Notes under the pieces: model-generated | What the model saw: only the letters and a program-made list of their open reading frames with translations | Database searches by the model: none | Told to the model about the DNA's origin: nothing | Part shown: one piece after another, positions 1 to 12,000 of the stretch | Position numbering within the stretch: the stretch's first letter is position 1 | Layout: every line of letters starts with the position of its first letter | Assembly: GCA_034231615.1 (NCBI GenBank) | Contig: CM067322.1 | Coordinates: forward strand, 99,023,087-99,087,086 | Length of the DNA: 64,000 nucleotides | Source of the DNA: Meghimatium bilineatum | Taxonomy: Eukaryota > Mollusca > Gastropoda > Stylommatophora > Philomycidae | Direction: 5' to 3' | Translations under genes and position numbers: made by a program

Positions 1-165
1 ATTTATGCCCACATGGTTACCGGTTCCCTGGCAAAAATGATTTCACTGGTCACATTTATACCCACATGGTTACCAGTTCCCTGACAAAAATGATTTCACG
101 GGTCACATTTATACCCACATGGTTACCAGTTCCCTGACAAAAATGATTTCACGGGTCACATTTAA
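1..165. repeat. 53-bp tandem repeat, three copies, open at the window edge
   Basis: Units begin ATTTATACCCACATGGTTAC; the second and third copies are almost identical and the first slightly diverged. Confidence 0.95.
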
Positions 166-324
166 TGGTGGAAGAGACAAAGGAGGTGAAAATCATTGAC
201 AGGCAATATCAAAAACTGGACAGGCCTGATCACATTCATCAGTGTAGTCAAAGATAAAAAAACAACTCTGGAGGAATATGTTTTAATAGATTTAATGTAG
301 TACCACTACAACCTTGACAGGTTA

Positions 325-492
325 TAGATTTATGAATAATGGATGGATCTAGAGATGGATGGATGGATAAATGAATGGATGGATAGATGGATGTATTTAT
401 GGATTTATGAAGGGATCTATAGATGGATCGATGTATTTATGGATAGATCTATAGATGGATAGATGAATAGATAGATGGATATATAGATGGAA
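325..492. repeat. ATGG/ATAG microsatellite
   Basis: Irregular GGAT and AGAT tetranucleotides, the same kind of sequence as the long array at 36.8-38.3 kb. Confidence 0.9.
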
Positions 493-629
493 AACCTTCT
501 GAATATGACACTGGAAGATGTCAGACAGCTTGCACAGAACTGAGAGTCTTACAGAGTGGCAGTGAGGACAACACATATAAATTGAATGTATATCCAAATT
601 AAATTGTTTTACTTTTTTACCTGGGAAGA

Positions 630-783
630 GGAGAAAGGGCAGACCAAGAAGACGATGGACTGACGACATTAAAGATAATATGAATACATCGCTAGAAAAT
701 GCAAGCCACATCGCCCGAGACAGAGAGAGGTTCAGAGAGTTCATTGGGAAGACAACGTTCTGGAAGGAATACGTCACATGACC
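630..783 (+). pseudogene. LINE C-terminal tail relic (family 3)
   Basis: GKRRKGRPRRRWTDDIKDN, then SHIARDRERFREF and KTTFWKEYVT with a stop. The same tail appears reversed at 62440-62770. It codes for the basic end of a non-LTR reverse transcriptase. Confidence 0.7.
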
Positions 784-892
784 ACCACTTTTTTAAATGT
801 GCAAAAATATATTTTAAAAACATGTCGGTTTTTTTCGTCTTTTTTGTGCCAAAACAAACATTTTAGGGATTGTGGTATTTTTGGACCTTCAA

Positions 893-1752
893 GAAGTGCT
901 GTTAACACATGTCTACCTGGAGAAGTGCTGTTAACTTATGTCTACCGGGAGAAGTGCTGTTAACTTATGTCTACCTGGAGAAGTGCTGTTAACTCATGTC
1001 TACCTGGAGAAGTGCTGTTAACTCATGTCTACCTGGAGAAGTGCTGTTACCTTATGTCTACCTGGAGAAGTGCTGTTACCTTATGTCTACCTGGAGAAGT
1101 GCTGTTAACTCATGTCTACCTGGAGAAGTGCTGTTAACTCATGTCTACCTGGATAAGTGCTGTTAACTCATGTCTACCTGGAGAAGTGCTGTTAACTCAT
1201 GTCTACCTGGAGAAGTGCTGTTAACTCATGTCTACCTGGAGAAGTGCTGTTAACTCATGTCTACCTGGAGAAGTGCTGTTAACTCATGTCTACCTGGAGA
1301 AGTGCTGTTAACTCATGTCTACCTGGAGAAGTGCTGTTAACTCATGTCTACCTGGAGAAGTGCTGTTAACTCATGTCTACCTGGAGAAGTGCTGTTAACT
1401 CATGTCTACCTGGAGAAGTGCTGTTAACTCATGTCTACCTGGAGAAGTGCTGTTAACTCATGTCTACCTGGAGAAGTGCTGTTAACTCATGTCTACCTGG
1501 AGAAGTGCTGTTAACTCATGTCTACCTGGAGAAGTGCTGTTAACTCATGTCTACCTGGAGAAGTGCTGTTAACTTATGTCTACCTGGAGAAGTGCTGTTA
1601 ACTTATGTCTACCTGGAGAAGTGCTGTTAACTCATGTCTACCTGGAGAAGTGCTGTTAACTCATGTCTACCTGGAGAAGTGCTGTTAACTCATGTCTACC
1701 TGGAGAAGTGCTGTTAACTCATGTCCACCTGAAGGGGTGCTGTTAACTCATT
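893..1752. repeat. 29-bp minisatellite, about 29 copies
   Basis: The unit starts GTCTACCTGGAGAAGTGC and ends TGTTAACTCAT. Variants ACTTATG and ACCTTATG are grouped at both ends while the centre is homogeneous, as expected if turnover is mainly internal. Confidence 0.96.
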
Positions 1753-1763
1753 TATATCTGTAA

Positions 1764-1990
1764 TTCTTCTTTCTTCGCTCCCAAACTCCTTCAGATTAGC
1801 AGGATCTAACCCGGAGTTCAAAATGCGTTGTATCAAGGCTTACAGCCCCGCTGCACATCTACACACATTGACCTAATTTATACAGATACATGTTTCAAGT
1901 GAACGAAAGGCGAAGCCAACTCTTATCACGCACATGGCAGATAAAAAAAATTCTAAATTCTTTGCTCCCTTTTCGGACCTCGGAAAATAC
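1764..1990 (-). mobile_element. SINE B relic
   Basis: TTCTTCTTTCTTCGCTCCCA, GATTAGCAGGATCTAACCCG and, at the far end, TTTGCTCCCTTTTCGGACC mark the two ends. The middle holds GTTTCAAGTGAACGAAAGG, which looks like a jockey-like LINE 3' end. Confidence 0.5.
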
Positions 1991-2039
1991 TGGCGTACCT
2001 AAACACACAGGGGGGGGGGGTATCCATTAACACGCAGGC

Positions 2040-2165
2040 TTACCTAGAAACACACGGACGTGCCTAGGAATACACGGGCGTACCTAGAAATACACGGACG
2101 TATTTAGAGCTATACTGGTGATCCTAGAAATACACGGACGTATTTAGAGCTATACTGGTGTACCT
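2040..2165. repeat. About 40-bp tandem repeat
   Basis: Units contain CCTAGAAATACACGGACG and TATTTAGAGCTATACTGG, two good copies plus shorter pieces. Confidence 0.75.
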
Positions 2166-2169
2166 AGAA

Positions 2170-2900
2170 ATGAAAGTTAGACATAGAACAAATAGATCAT
2201 AAGACAAGGAAAATATGGGATTGTCTCGCTCAAAATAAAAAGGATGAGAGGTTTTTTAGTAAAGACTAGATGCGCGGGAATTTGAAAACGTTATGGAGAA
2301 ACGATTTTACGCTTGTGAACAAAAAATACATAGCTCAGACTGGGTGAAATAAATGAAAAGCTAGGTCAAAGAATGAAACAAGACAGGTCATCGGAAGAAG
2401 AACTATAAAATACAGTTTAGGTCTCATATGCCTTCACTACCTATAATCTTCTTGTCTTAGTCTAACAAGTCCTTCCAATTTTTCTAGCCCGCTTCACAAT
2501 TACTTTCCCCTTCCCTATTTGCTTACAATCTGAATGACATCCTGCGGTTTCACGTATATTGTTGATGAACGGTAGATGGGCGTCTCAGGCACTCAAATCT
2601 CCCCAGCTGCTGTTCATAAGTATAGTGTGAGTTCGCCTCTTAGGGGAACAGAAAAAAGAGCAAGCCGACCAGGCGGAGGGAAAAATCTGGGAAGAATATG
2701 CTATATAATGAATATAACAAACCAAAGGATTAAGCGCACGTGAGTGGACGGGTCAGAGGTGATAGGTTACTATAAGGTTATGCTCGCACGCGACAAAGAA
2801 ACGTAAGTTAAAATAAGAACTCGCGCGTGTATTAACGTTGTTGCTGGCTGTTAAAGAAGACACAGCGACCCCATCCCTTTCACCATCTTCTGTGTATACT
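2170..2900. other. No gene recognised
   Basis: Unique AT-rich sequence. Nothing coding is visible; the promoter-like module at 2905 lies at its right end. Confidence 0.5.
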
Positions 2901-2904
2901 TGAG

Positions 2905-2960
2905 GCCTTCATCCAATCAAAATCTCTGAAAGTGCGCGTGCGCATTATCATTGGTTGATA
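2905..2960. promoter_or_regulatory. NRF-1-like palindrome between opposed CCAAT boxes
   Basis: TGCGCGTGCGCA at 2933-2944 fits the NRF-1 consensus exactly. A CCAAT box lies at 2913-2917 and an inverted one (ATTGG) at 2950-2954. Such modules drive ubiquitous, often bidirectional promoters. I find no gene that it clearly serves. Confidence 0.4.
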
Positions 2961-3534
2961 AGTGCAGTCCGCTAGATAAGAGAAACTCTCCCATGGTGGA
3001 AATACGAATTGTATTATATGAAGTCCTATGTTTTTCCTCAATTCATATATTTTTATTTATGTGTGTTGTCCAAATATATATATATAGATGAACATATGCG
3101 TATATGTATATATATATATATATTTATTCTTATTATATAAAATCGCTATATATCGCAGATTGGTACCATTAGTCCTTAATACCGATTGTTCATTTATTTA
3201 GATTTGGGGGGAGGAGGGATTCTTTCAGGCATTAGTTGTTTTATTGTGTTCTAATTCCCGATATGTTTTTAATGCTCGTCTCTATGACAATGCTTGTGTA
3301 TACATACGTCATTGTTACCTTGGATGCGTCTACTGTTATATGTTCTTCTCCTCCGTCTAATTACATTGTTATATCACCTTTATTTTTACTGTTTTTACTG
3401 TTTGTTCACTGTTTTGTATTTTCTTGAAAAAGACCGTTTTCGAAACTGTCATGTATACTGGACTTTATATTTTCTCGTACAAATACCCTATTGTCGGATA
3501 GATTGTGTTCATTGTCAAGCTGATTGACATTGTG

Positions 3535-3670
3535 TTTTACGTAAGTACATTTGTTATACAGTTTTACGTAAGTACTTTTGTTATACGGTTTTACATAAGT
3601 ACATTTGTTATTCAGTTTTACGTAAGTACTTTTGTTATACAGTTTTACGTAAGTACTTTTGCTATACAGT
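3535..3670. repeat. 27-bp tandem repeat
   Basis: Five units of GTTTTACGTAAGTAC plus TTTTGTTATACA. A related single unit appears at 39255-39285. Confidence 0.9.
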
Positions 3671-3689
3671 TTTTAAGGAGTGTTGATAA

Positions 3690-3870
3690 TTATCTCCTGC
3701 CAAATCTCCCTACTTATTATCTATTGTATGGTGCAGTCTACCTCCTGTCAAATCTCCCTACTTATTATCTATTGGATGGTACAGTCTCCTACTGCTAAAT
3801 GGTAGGTGCAGTCTATTCCCCCTTCCCCAAAAAATCTCCTTAGTCTCAATTATTATCTATTGGATGGTTC
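3690..3870. repeat. About 48-bp tandem repeat
   Basis: Two to three units with AAATCTCCCTACTTATTATC and TATTGGATGGT. Confidence 0.8.
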
Positions 3871-4430
3871 AGTATATCCTCCTCGTACCAAAAACAAATC
3901 TTCTCAGTCGCCGCGCCCAACATGATAACCATGGTGCTATTCGTTGTTCCTTTTTCTGGCCGGATAATCGAATGGAGGTAAAGAGTTTATAACTTTACAT
4001 CTGGTTTTTTTTCATTTAGCTACTATCTTTTTAACGGTTTTTGGTTTATTGTACCTGACATGCATAATGAAGGGGTATTAGAGCCGGAAGACAGCCATAT
4101 TGGTCGCTGTCACCCGTACATGACTTCCGGTCACACACAAATCTCTTTGGGCAGATGTTTCCTTCCTGCTCTAGCGGTTAAAGAAAAATTCATTAAAAAA
4201 GTTCATGACAGTACGAACTTTTTACCCGTCTGCTTATATTTGTTGGGGGAAAAAAAATAAATCCCTTAATTAAAAAAGTGTCCTGAAACACCCAAACTTA
4301 AGCCCCACTTAACAATAATCACAAAATGGTCACAGACATAAACAGTCTGATTATGAAAAGATTAGAACAGCTTAAATTGTGTGGTCAGTAAATGTTTTAT
4401 AAAGACGTCATCGTTTTGTGTGTATAATTC
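3871..4430. other. No gene recognised
   Basis: A 66-codon open frame (4060-4260) has no family resemblance and no splice context. I see no repeat. Confidence 0.5.
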
Positions 4431-4453
4431 CTATTGAAGAACTTTCTGTTCTT

Positions 4454-4612
4454 CATCATCATCATCATCAAGTGCCGTTTCCGCAACGAAGGTTGGCTGT
4501 AACAGACCTCCAACACCCATTGTCTCTTGTTTTCGTGGTGCACTCTTTTTGACTGTACCCTGTCCATCTTGTGGTGTTACTCTCCCACTTTTATCTCTGC
4601 CTACCACGTGTC
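4454..4612 (-). mobile_element. RTE-like LINE 3' end with (CAT)n
   Basis: (CAT)n followed by CAAGTGCCGTTTCCGCAACG and the TCTCTGCCTACC block. It is about 160 bp, severely 5'-truncated. Confidence 0.8.
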
Positions 4613-4937
4613 TCGATAAATATGATATCAACTTCAATATAACAGGACAGAATTTACAAGAAATAAAGTACAAACTTTGTTATCAAAATAAATTGAGACT
4701 TTGTTGTGTTATAATTTATCAGCTGTGCTACGGTATCTGCGCCTTTCATTTAGAAACATCTCCTTTTGGTACGATTTTCGTGTCTTTAAGACCTATATTG
4801 AGGGAAAGTCAATTCCAACTCAAACCTCCTTTGTCAATTCTTACAAGATGCATAGAAGGTGGTAGTGTTATTATTTGCTCCCATTGTGGGTCCTTACAGC
4901 AACATAGCGATAAGCTGTAGCTTCAACGGTGAATCCA

Positions 4938-5090
4938 AGTATACTACATTAACAGGCAATTGTACTACATTAACAGGCAATTGTACTACATTAACAGGCA
5001 ATTGTACTACATTAACAGGCAATTGTACTACATTAACAGACAATTGTACTATATTAACAGACAATTGTACTATATTAACAGACAATTGTT
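4938..5090. repeat. 21-bp minisatellite, seven copies
   Basis: Units TACTACATTAACAGGCAATT plus G; the last units vary to ATATTAACAGACAATTG. The short repetitive ORFs on both strands are artefacts. Confidence 0.95.
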
Positions 5091-5169
5091 GACGAGATCC
5101 GAAATGGAAACAAAAACAGTGACACTTGTTTGCAATGCATGTCGTAGAAGACGGCTAATTTGGTTTTAG

Positions 5170-5860
5170 GGTGGAATTAGCAGTCTCATTCGTTAGCGTG
5201 AGGTCGGATGTGTCTATCTCAAATGTACAAACATCGCGACCAGCTGTAAACCATGATACACCCAAAGTTCCTTTTTCATGAGTATTTGATGACAAATTCA
5301 GAAGAACAAGAATACAGTTGGTACCCATTTTCAGTTGGGGCATCTGCAGGTGAGATTTTCAATCGCCTGCTGGTGGGATTTGAACCACAGTCTTTCTTGT
5401 TTTATCCATTGCTGTGGATACTACGCAGTGCAAAAATAGCCAGCGAAACAAGGACATAAAAATAGAGAAGAGATCAGCCCTTGAAGATTATAGGCAGGAC
5501 AGACGAACTTTGACAAAAATTCCCATCTTGTTTAGGGAAAACAAGATTTCCTTAAGAATAAGCTGTTCCTCTGCTGGATGCAGGGTCGGGAAGTCAGGTG
5601 ATCCAGGCTTGACCTTAGTTAATACCCAAGCACGCAAGGTCATATCCTCTGACCCTGGATCAGAGACTTTGGGCATCTGTTCTCTGAAATAGACGTGTCC
5701 AGTTGTTGAAGAAATCTGCTGAGGTGGTCAGTATGGAATCAACTGGAGAATCAACGATAAGGAAGAGTAAAATTTCTGAAAATGAACTCAAGGAATAGAA
5801 ATTTGGAAAGTTGAAGTGGAGAATAGATAATTTATAAAAATAGATAATGATGCTACCCGT
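5170..5860. other. No gene recognised
   Basis: Short overlapping open frames on both strands at 5414-5692 without recognisable motifs. A weak SINE B-like start may lie at 5130-5200. Confidence 0.45.
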
Positions 5861-5865
5861 TCATG

Positions 5866-6003
5866 AACCATCACCAGTGATGATGATTAGTTGCTGAAAT
5901 TCAGTTAGAGTTATGTCCCCTGTCTATCAGTTCGTAGATGGCTAATAAACCCTATTCTGGCAGAAAATGTCCTTGGACAGTTCAGACATGGGATGACCAC
6001 TGT
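5866..6003 (-). mobile_element. 3' end relic of the C2H2-finger LINE
   Basis: ACCATCACCAGTGATGATGA and the following AGTTCGTAGATGGCTAATAA match 21294-21450 with moderate divergence, including the finger-coding region. It is non-coding now. Confidence 0.75.
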
Positions 6004-6039
6004 AGAGGGTTTTTTTAGAAGAACAAGTAAATATATATA

Positions 6040-6300
6040 ATATATTAGAAATAACAAAAATAGATGTTGTATTAGAAGCAACAAAATAGATAATATATTA
6101 GAAACAACAAAATTAGATAATTATTAGAAACAGTAAAATTAGATAATACATTAGAAACAACAAAAAATAGATAATATATTCGAAACAGTAAAATAGGTAA
6201 TACATTAGAAACAACAAAAATAGATAATATATTAGAAACAACAAAATTAGATAATATATTAGAAACAGTAAAAATAGATAATATATCAGAAACCACACAA
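6040..6300. repeat. About 26-bp AT-rich imperfect array
   Basis: About ten units around TTAGAAACAACAAAATAG plus ATAATATA. Phe/Leu/Ile-rich ORFs across it are artefacts. Confidence 0.88.
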
Positions 6301-6374
6301 ATAGATTAGTTCTTATGAAACAGAATGAACAGAATGTAAATTAAATATTGTCCATCTGCTGCCGGGGTTCGAGC

Positions 6375-6545
6375 AAAGAATAATAACAATGCGGTTCGTC
6401 ATGCATGCCGTAAAAGGTGGACTAAGGAGGTTTAGGAGATGTTGGTTACTGCACTCTGCAGAAAGTTTAATAAAGTAACAAACGCCATGAATTATGCGCA
6501 AAGTGCCAAGCCGAAATGCGCAGATATCGCAGTAGTACTGAAGAG
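6375..6545 (+). mobile_element. SINE B relic
   Basis: GCAAAGAATAATAACAATGC, CATGCATGCCGTAAAAGGTG, ACTAAGGAGG and GCGCAGATATCGCAGTAGT in order, heavily diverged. Confidence 0.55.
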
Positions 6546-6699
6546 TATTCCCCGCATCTTTATTAGCGCAAATTTGGACATGCCCAGTACAGAGTACACT
6601 GAATACATGCAACTTCCCAATGAAGAAAGAGTGAGAAAATATTCTAGGCAGTCTAATGAAACACTCATTCGTTCTCTCATTCCCATAGATTAACAGGAT

Positions 6700-7482
6700 G
6701 TAGTCGTGAAACCTTCGCAGATGATATTGTTCTCCTGAGTTCAACACATCAAGATCTCCAAGAAAAAACAGAAAGACTCAAATTTTTTGCATAACAGATA
6801 AACACACATAAAACGAAAATCATGAACTTTACCGGCCTGACAGAATCAATTAAACTAGATGATAATATACTAGACAACGTTTCAAATTTCGTATATTTGG
6901 GAAGCAAGATAACAGCAGACGGGGATACCAACTCAGAAATCAAGACTCGACTCGTTCTCACCTCCAACGCCTGTAACAAACTCTCAAACATCTGGAGATC
7001 GAAGATCTGAAGTAAACACATCAAACTGCGACTATTCAATGCAAGTGTGATTCCATCATTGACATATGCATGTGAAAGTTGGAAATCTACCGCAATAATG
7101 GATAAGAAGTTAGTTGCCTTCGAGAATAGATGCCTCAGAAAAATCACAAATACTAATTGGAAAGACTTCAAATCAAACGACATACTAAGAGAGGAGATAA
7201 AACAAGAATATGTGACGAACATCATCAGAAAACGCCGCTGGACATACATCGGCCACATATTTAGAATGAAGGAAGACAGAATCTCACGACAAGCCCTCAT
7301 GTGGACACCAGACGGGTAAGAAAACAAAGAAGACCAAAAACAACGCTCAGAAGAACATTTATGAATGAATTAAAATCAACAGGCATAAATGCACAAGACC
7401 TACATCCCCTAGCAACTGACTGACAGACATGGAGAACTATGACATCCGCCCTATGTGCCAAACTTGGCAAAAGAGGAACTGA
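6700..7482 (+). pseudogene. LINE family 2 reverse transcriptase C-terminal relic
   Basis: It starts at a catalytic-box remnant FADDIVLLSS and continues VYLGSKITADGDTNSEIKTRL, SVIPSLTYACESW, RRWTYIGHIFRMKED and a basic tail, with in-frame stops between blocks. These are thumb-domain and C-terminal motifs of non-LTR reverse transcriptases of the type often annotated as endonuclease-reverse transcriptase. No 5' part is present. Confidence 0.85.
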
Positions 7483-7484
7483 TT

Positions 7485-7578
7485 GAGTCCTGAAAACGGA
7501 ATGTGTTATGCCATAGTTTACAGCTTCGCTGCGATATCTTCTTTTTTGCCAGATACATCCGACTTCAGCGCGGCCTCT
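7485..7578 (-). mobile_element. SINE B, partial, abutting a LINE end
   Basis: CTGAAAACGGAATGTGTTATG to GATACATCCGACTTCAGC. It follows directly on the family-2 LINE relic. Confidence 0.7.
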
Positions 7579-7579
7579 C

Positions 7580-8255
7580 GATCTCTTCCCATATATGAGA
7601 TTGAACAATCAACACCATCCCATTAACTACTAACAACTAGCATTAGCGACAGCGAGATGTGAAGATTCATTCACGCCTACATCACAATCGGCATAGCACT
7701 TGCTGATGGTGATAATCTCTATAAAATTATCACAATTCAGTTAATAAAACTGATAATAATGTAATTATAATAAAATTAACCAAAATTTATAATGACCTTC
7801 ACCGATGGCTTTCTATTACACTTCCGCTTTCTCGTCACAATGTTTAGATTGTTCTCAGCCTCGTTTCCAATATTAATTCCCCGCACGCGCCAAGGAACAC
7901 CCGCTGTAGTAAGAAAGGAAGACAAGGGTCGGATCGTCTTGACCTACATTCGACCATCAACAAAACCACAATTCAGAAAAGTTCTGTCACAACCTATTCA
8001 CCCAGGTACCCCAATTTCCTCAACCTCCAGCCAGAAGACACAGCACTGGTTTGATTGAAATCTTTCGCGCGTGGAAAAAAATGGTAAGCTGGTCTTGTTA
8101 TTAATAAATAATGAACTAGAGAAATGACACTTTACATTGACAGAACTGTGGGTTCAATCAACAGCGTTCAATTCCCTGTAAGTCACCTCACTACTCTAGT
8201 GAAGTGTAAAGTGCTCCTTTCTCATTGATGTATTAAGGTTGAAATATGCTGAAAA
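7580..8255. other. No gene recognised
   Basis: Contains an 88-codon open frame (7792-8058) with an unremarkable basic composition, not assignable. Confidence 0.45.
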
Positions 8256-8257
8256 TG

Positions 8258-8482
8258 CATAGATAATTGACTTCATTGTACTAGGATTACTTCATATATA
8301 CGCCGTCCCTCTGAAGGAAGTGGACTCTGTCTGCAGAGAGTATCACTCACCGCACGTATCTCCTAAATTCAAGCGAGAATCACCAGAAATCTCCGAAAAA
8401 AATCCAGTTTGTAAATAAGACTTCGCGAACGGTCTTCGAACTCGCGACATGTTGAGCACAAAATGAACGGCTTAACCACTAC
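8258..8482 (-). mobile_element. tRNA-derived SINE D, diverged
   Basis: The minus strand has GTAGTGGTTAAGCCGTTCAT (A box) and GAGTTCGAAGACC (B box). The + strand body CAGAGAGTATCACTCACCGC matches the other copies. Confidence 0.8.
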
Positions 8483-8684
8483 AAAGCAGAAAGTAAAACT
8501 CCACCGCGTGATCTAAGGAAAAAAGAGTGACAAACTTCTGTGATTCTATTACCATTTTCCCCTACAGAACGCATGAAGTAGTTCAGATGTGGTCTGATCT
8601 GATGCGGCGATTGACAAAAATTAGAACATCGCAGTAGACTTTCTGCAATTATAAAATTGTAATTATAAAATGCTACATCTATTC

Positions 8685-9084
8685 TGTATTTATGTATCGC
8701 TCAGAAACATGGACACTAAACAAACAATTAAAAGACAGAATTGATGCATTTGAAATGTGGGTATATAGAAGAATAGGGAGAACATCATGGAAAGAGAAGA
8801 AAACAAAGAGGTTATAAAAACACTTAATATGAAACAAGAATTATTAAGAGAAATAAAGATCAGGTAAATAAAATATTTTGGACACATTAAAAGATATGAC
8901 ACCTTATAGAAGAACTTACTTGAGGGTAAAGTCAAAGGGAAGCGAGCAAGAGGTAGGCAGAGATAAAAGTGGGAGAGTAACATCACACGATGGACAGTTT
9001 ACAGTCTAGCAGAGGGTACCACCAAGACAAGAGACGGGATGTTGGAGATCTGTTGCAGCCAACCTTCGTTGCGGAGACGGCACT
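8685..9084 (+). mobile_element. RTE-like LINE 3' fragment
   Basis: The + strand reads MYRSETWTLNKQLKDRIDAFEMWVYRRIGR, later GKRARGRQR and the end GTTGCGGAGACGGCAC, all matching the 30.8-31.8 kb copy. The usual ATG-repeat tail is missing; instead TATTTTCATACAG follows, a motif also seen at 39262. Confidence 0.82.
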
Positions 9085-9124
9085 ATTTTCATACAGTTTT
9101 ACAGCAGTATTACCTTTTATTAAT

Positions 9125-11505
9125 GGAAAAGTCAAATGAATTATTTCAGTAGTTGTCTTTTTAAATTTCCCAGCAGGTTTTTATCGTCGACTGTTTACGG
9201 CATAATCCTGACAGTTTATTCTTTAACCCTATTCCTAAGCATATACGCCGATTCTACAACTAACAAAATATAACCCTAACATTATAGGTTGAGGTGGAGG
9301 TGGAGGTTGAGCTGTCTCCACAACTAATACAACCGAATATTAACCCAATGTTATAATAAATTCATCCGAAAACACACCCCCCCCCCCCAAAAAAAAAAGC
9401 CCAATCCTAAAATACAATCTGAAAACCTCTAATTATCTGCTAGAATTAACAATCGTGAGTGGGCACTGTCAACCCTGCACACTTATCTCAAAATTAATGA
9501 ATTCAACCAACCAAATAACTCCACCAAAAAAATATCAACGTCCGCACACTGATTAAATGAAAACCCCGTTTACCTTTTATTATATGCCCTGTATATAGGA
9601 CATTTTCAAATAATGGCGTCGCATTGCTTACTTCAGCGGTCGCCATAGTAGGAAGGATACACTGTTGAGATTTATATTTTGTTATTCCTCAAATCTGTCT
9701 CTTCTATTTTTGTTCTTTATCTGACTCTCTATCTAATATATCTATATACTGACTCTCTATCTAATATATCTATATACTGACTCTCTATCTAATATATCTA
9801 TATATCACTCTCTTCCTCTCTAATATTTTCAATAATTTCCTTATCAAGAAAAAATGGATATGCGTCAATTAACTAACAATTATGATTATGAAGTAATACC
9901 TTTAGCTGTGAACAGGTAGAGCTATATAGTCCATAGACTTTCTTACAAAAGCGCAGGTTCTTCTCAGTTGTGTAACGGAGACGGCACCCGGACTCATAAG
10001 GTTGTCTCAGCGGCGTGGATATGCAAAGGAGGTTTATGGGTGTATGTTTAGTACACGAAGAGAGTGTCAGAATCCTATGGTTACCAAGTCCTGCCAGACA
10101 CACAGCACACACTTCTGGGCCACCTATCTCATCACTCTTCTATTGGATTTTTTTACCCATCCGCAATGATCGCACATCTAGCAACCCAAAGAGTATGTCC
10201 CCGTCTCCCAAAGAGTATGTCCCAGAAGTTCAGATATACAATAACTGATAACACTACATCATCCGTGAGCCCAATATTTTCATCACACTTGTGCATGATT
10301 AGACGGAAGATGAAAGTCAGAAATTGAAGCAAGACCTAATGATTTTTTTTACAGATTGTCAGCATATCCCCCAACTTTCCTTTGTCCCCTCCTACGACAT
10401 GCTTGGAAACAAAAATTTTGCCCTATTATTTCACCCTGAAAAAGAATTTCAGACTCCGATTGCTAGACGGGCGAACTAATCATTATAAAATTAGTATAGA
10501 TTAATTATAATTAATTTATTATAAACATCGTTTAAATAGTTCACTTTGAGAAGTTTATCCTGCCTGTGATTATGTATGTATGTGTGTGCGTGTTCGTGTG
10601 TGTTTGCGTGTTCCATCGTCAACAACAGTTATTGCATCACGGCATAATGATGTAACTCAACCCTCACTTGAAGCAACCAACCCCTTTCCTCAACAACATT
10701 GCTCAAGCGTGTATTCTTCTCCCTGGAAACCAGCCATCTCCCGCACACCATGTCTTGGGAGGGAATATGAGTCCTCAATGGAATTCCAACAGAGAAGTTT
10801 TCTTTGACCAATAAATTTTGACTACGTCCATATAGAATCCTGGACAACTGAAATCCCATTGTTTTGATTAATGGTGAAGTTTCTGTGAAGTTAGTCCAAT
10901 CTTCAGTCATTACTTAATCTTGTACAGAACAAGAAAGACCAACACGGAGAAAATTGAAGTATCACCTATTACTGGTAACTATGGTTTGGCCCACTTTTGA
11001 ACTACTTCCAGCGTAGTAATTCATAACTACCAGCAAATAATCCACCCATCTGTGAGAGATGTCAGCCGGTGCGGTGGAGACATCTGAATAACAATAGTGT
11101 TCTGTTGCCTGGTACTCGACAAATAATGTTAATTATGCTGTTAGATGGACTCAAGATGCCGAAACCAGGGACACGCGATCAATACTGGCGCTTTCTTTTA
11201 TAATTTGCCTCGTCCTTTTTACGTTCTGATGCCCCTATTCCCACATTTGAGAACAAGATCCACTGATAGTTTCTCCTGTTGGTTTTTTTTTTTTAAATAT
11301 TGAAGATATTCTCCAGTTCCAACCCAGATGTTATGACCCTAACCTTTATTATTTAATTTGCCAGATAGCAAAAGTTTAAAATTGTAGTTTTAAATTACGT
11401 TTGGCTTCCAATATTTGCAAAATTTGGTAGAACCTTGTAAACATGGATGGAAAAGATATTTCTGAGATTAGTTGACAAATTAACAACATTTATATGGTTC
11501 TTAGT
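9125..11505. other. Mostly unique AT-rich sequence
   Basis: Apart from the 28-bp repeat at 9721 and a C10/A10 run at 9377-9396 I see nothing. Open frames at 10015-10327 and 10580-10910 lack motifs. Confidence 0.45.
9721..9808. repeat. 28-bp tandem repeat, three copies
   Basis: GACTCTCTATCTAATATATC plus TATATACT. Confidence 0.9.
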
Positions 11506-11509
11506 GGTG

Positions 11510-11690
11510 GTCTGTCCGGCTCTGTCGCGACTTGGTACAGAGCGCTTAAAGATGCCAGGTTCGAATCCCGCCACCGACAAGTATGCATCCGAACCGTTAA
11601 GAAAGCAATTGCAAACTACTGAATATGACCTAGCAAATCACTAGCTAAAATAATAAGTCGATAGTTATATCCTGAATAGAAAATGTTACC
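11510..11690 (+). mobile_element. tRNA-derived SINE C, diverged
   Basis: A box remnant CTGTCGCGACTTGGTACAG, B box GGTTCGAATCCCGCC, then GCAATTGCAAACTACTGAA. Confidence 0.8.
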
Positions 11691-11734
11691 AATTTATCTT
11701 GTCAAACTTATTTCAAGACGGGATTTACTACAAT

Positions 11735-12000
11735 GAAGAAGTACATGAATATGAGGGAAATGTAAATGAACATGGGGAAAAGGTACATGAATATGGGGAA
11801 ACGGTACATGAATATGGGGAAAAGGTACATGAATATGGGGAAACGGTACATTATATGGAGGAAAAGTAATATGAATACGGCAGAAAAGGTACATTAATTT
11901 TGCGAAAGGGTACATGAATATGGGTAGGAAATGCATGAATATGGGAAGGAAATGCATGAATGTGGGTAGAAAATGCATGAATGTGGGTAGAAAATTCATG
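11735..12000. repeat. About 21-bp minisatellite, two sub-blocks
   Basis: First block ATGAATATGGGGAAAAGGTAC units, second block ATGAATATGGGTAGGAAATG units. Purine-rich sequence continues to 12395. Confidence 0.85.

Noticed and set aside
6439..6693. 84-codon open frame as a gene
   Set aside because: It overlaps a decayed SINE B copy and runs into a LINE relic.
7792..8058. 88-codon open frame as a small gene
   Set aside because: No motif, no splice context, no homologue recognised; length is within chance for this window.
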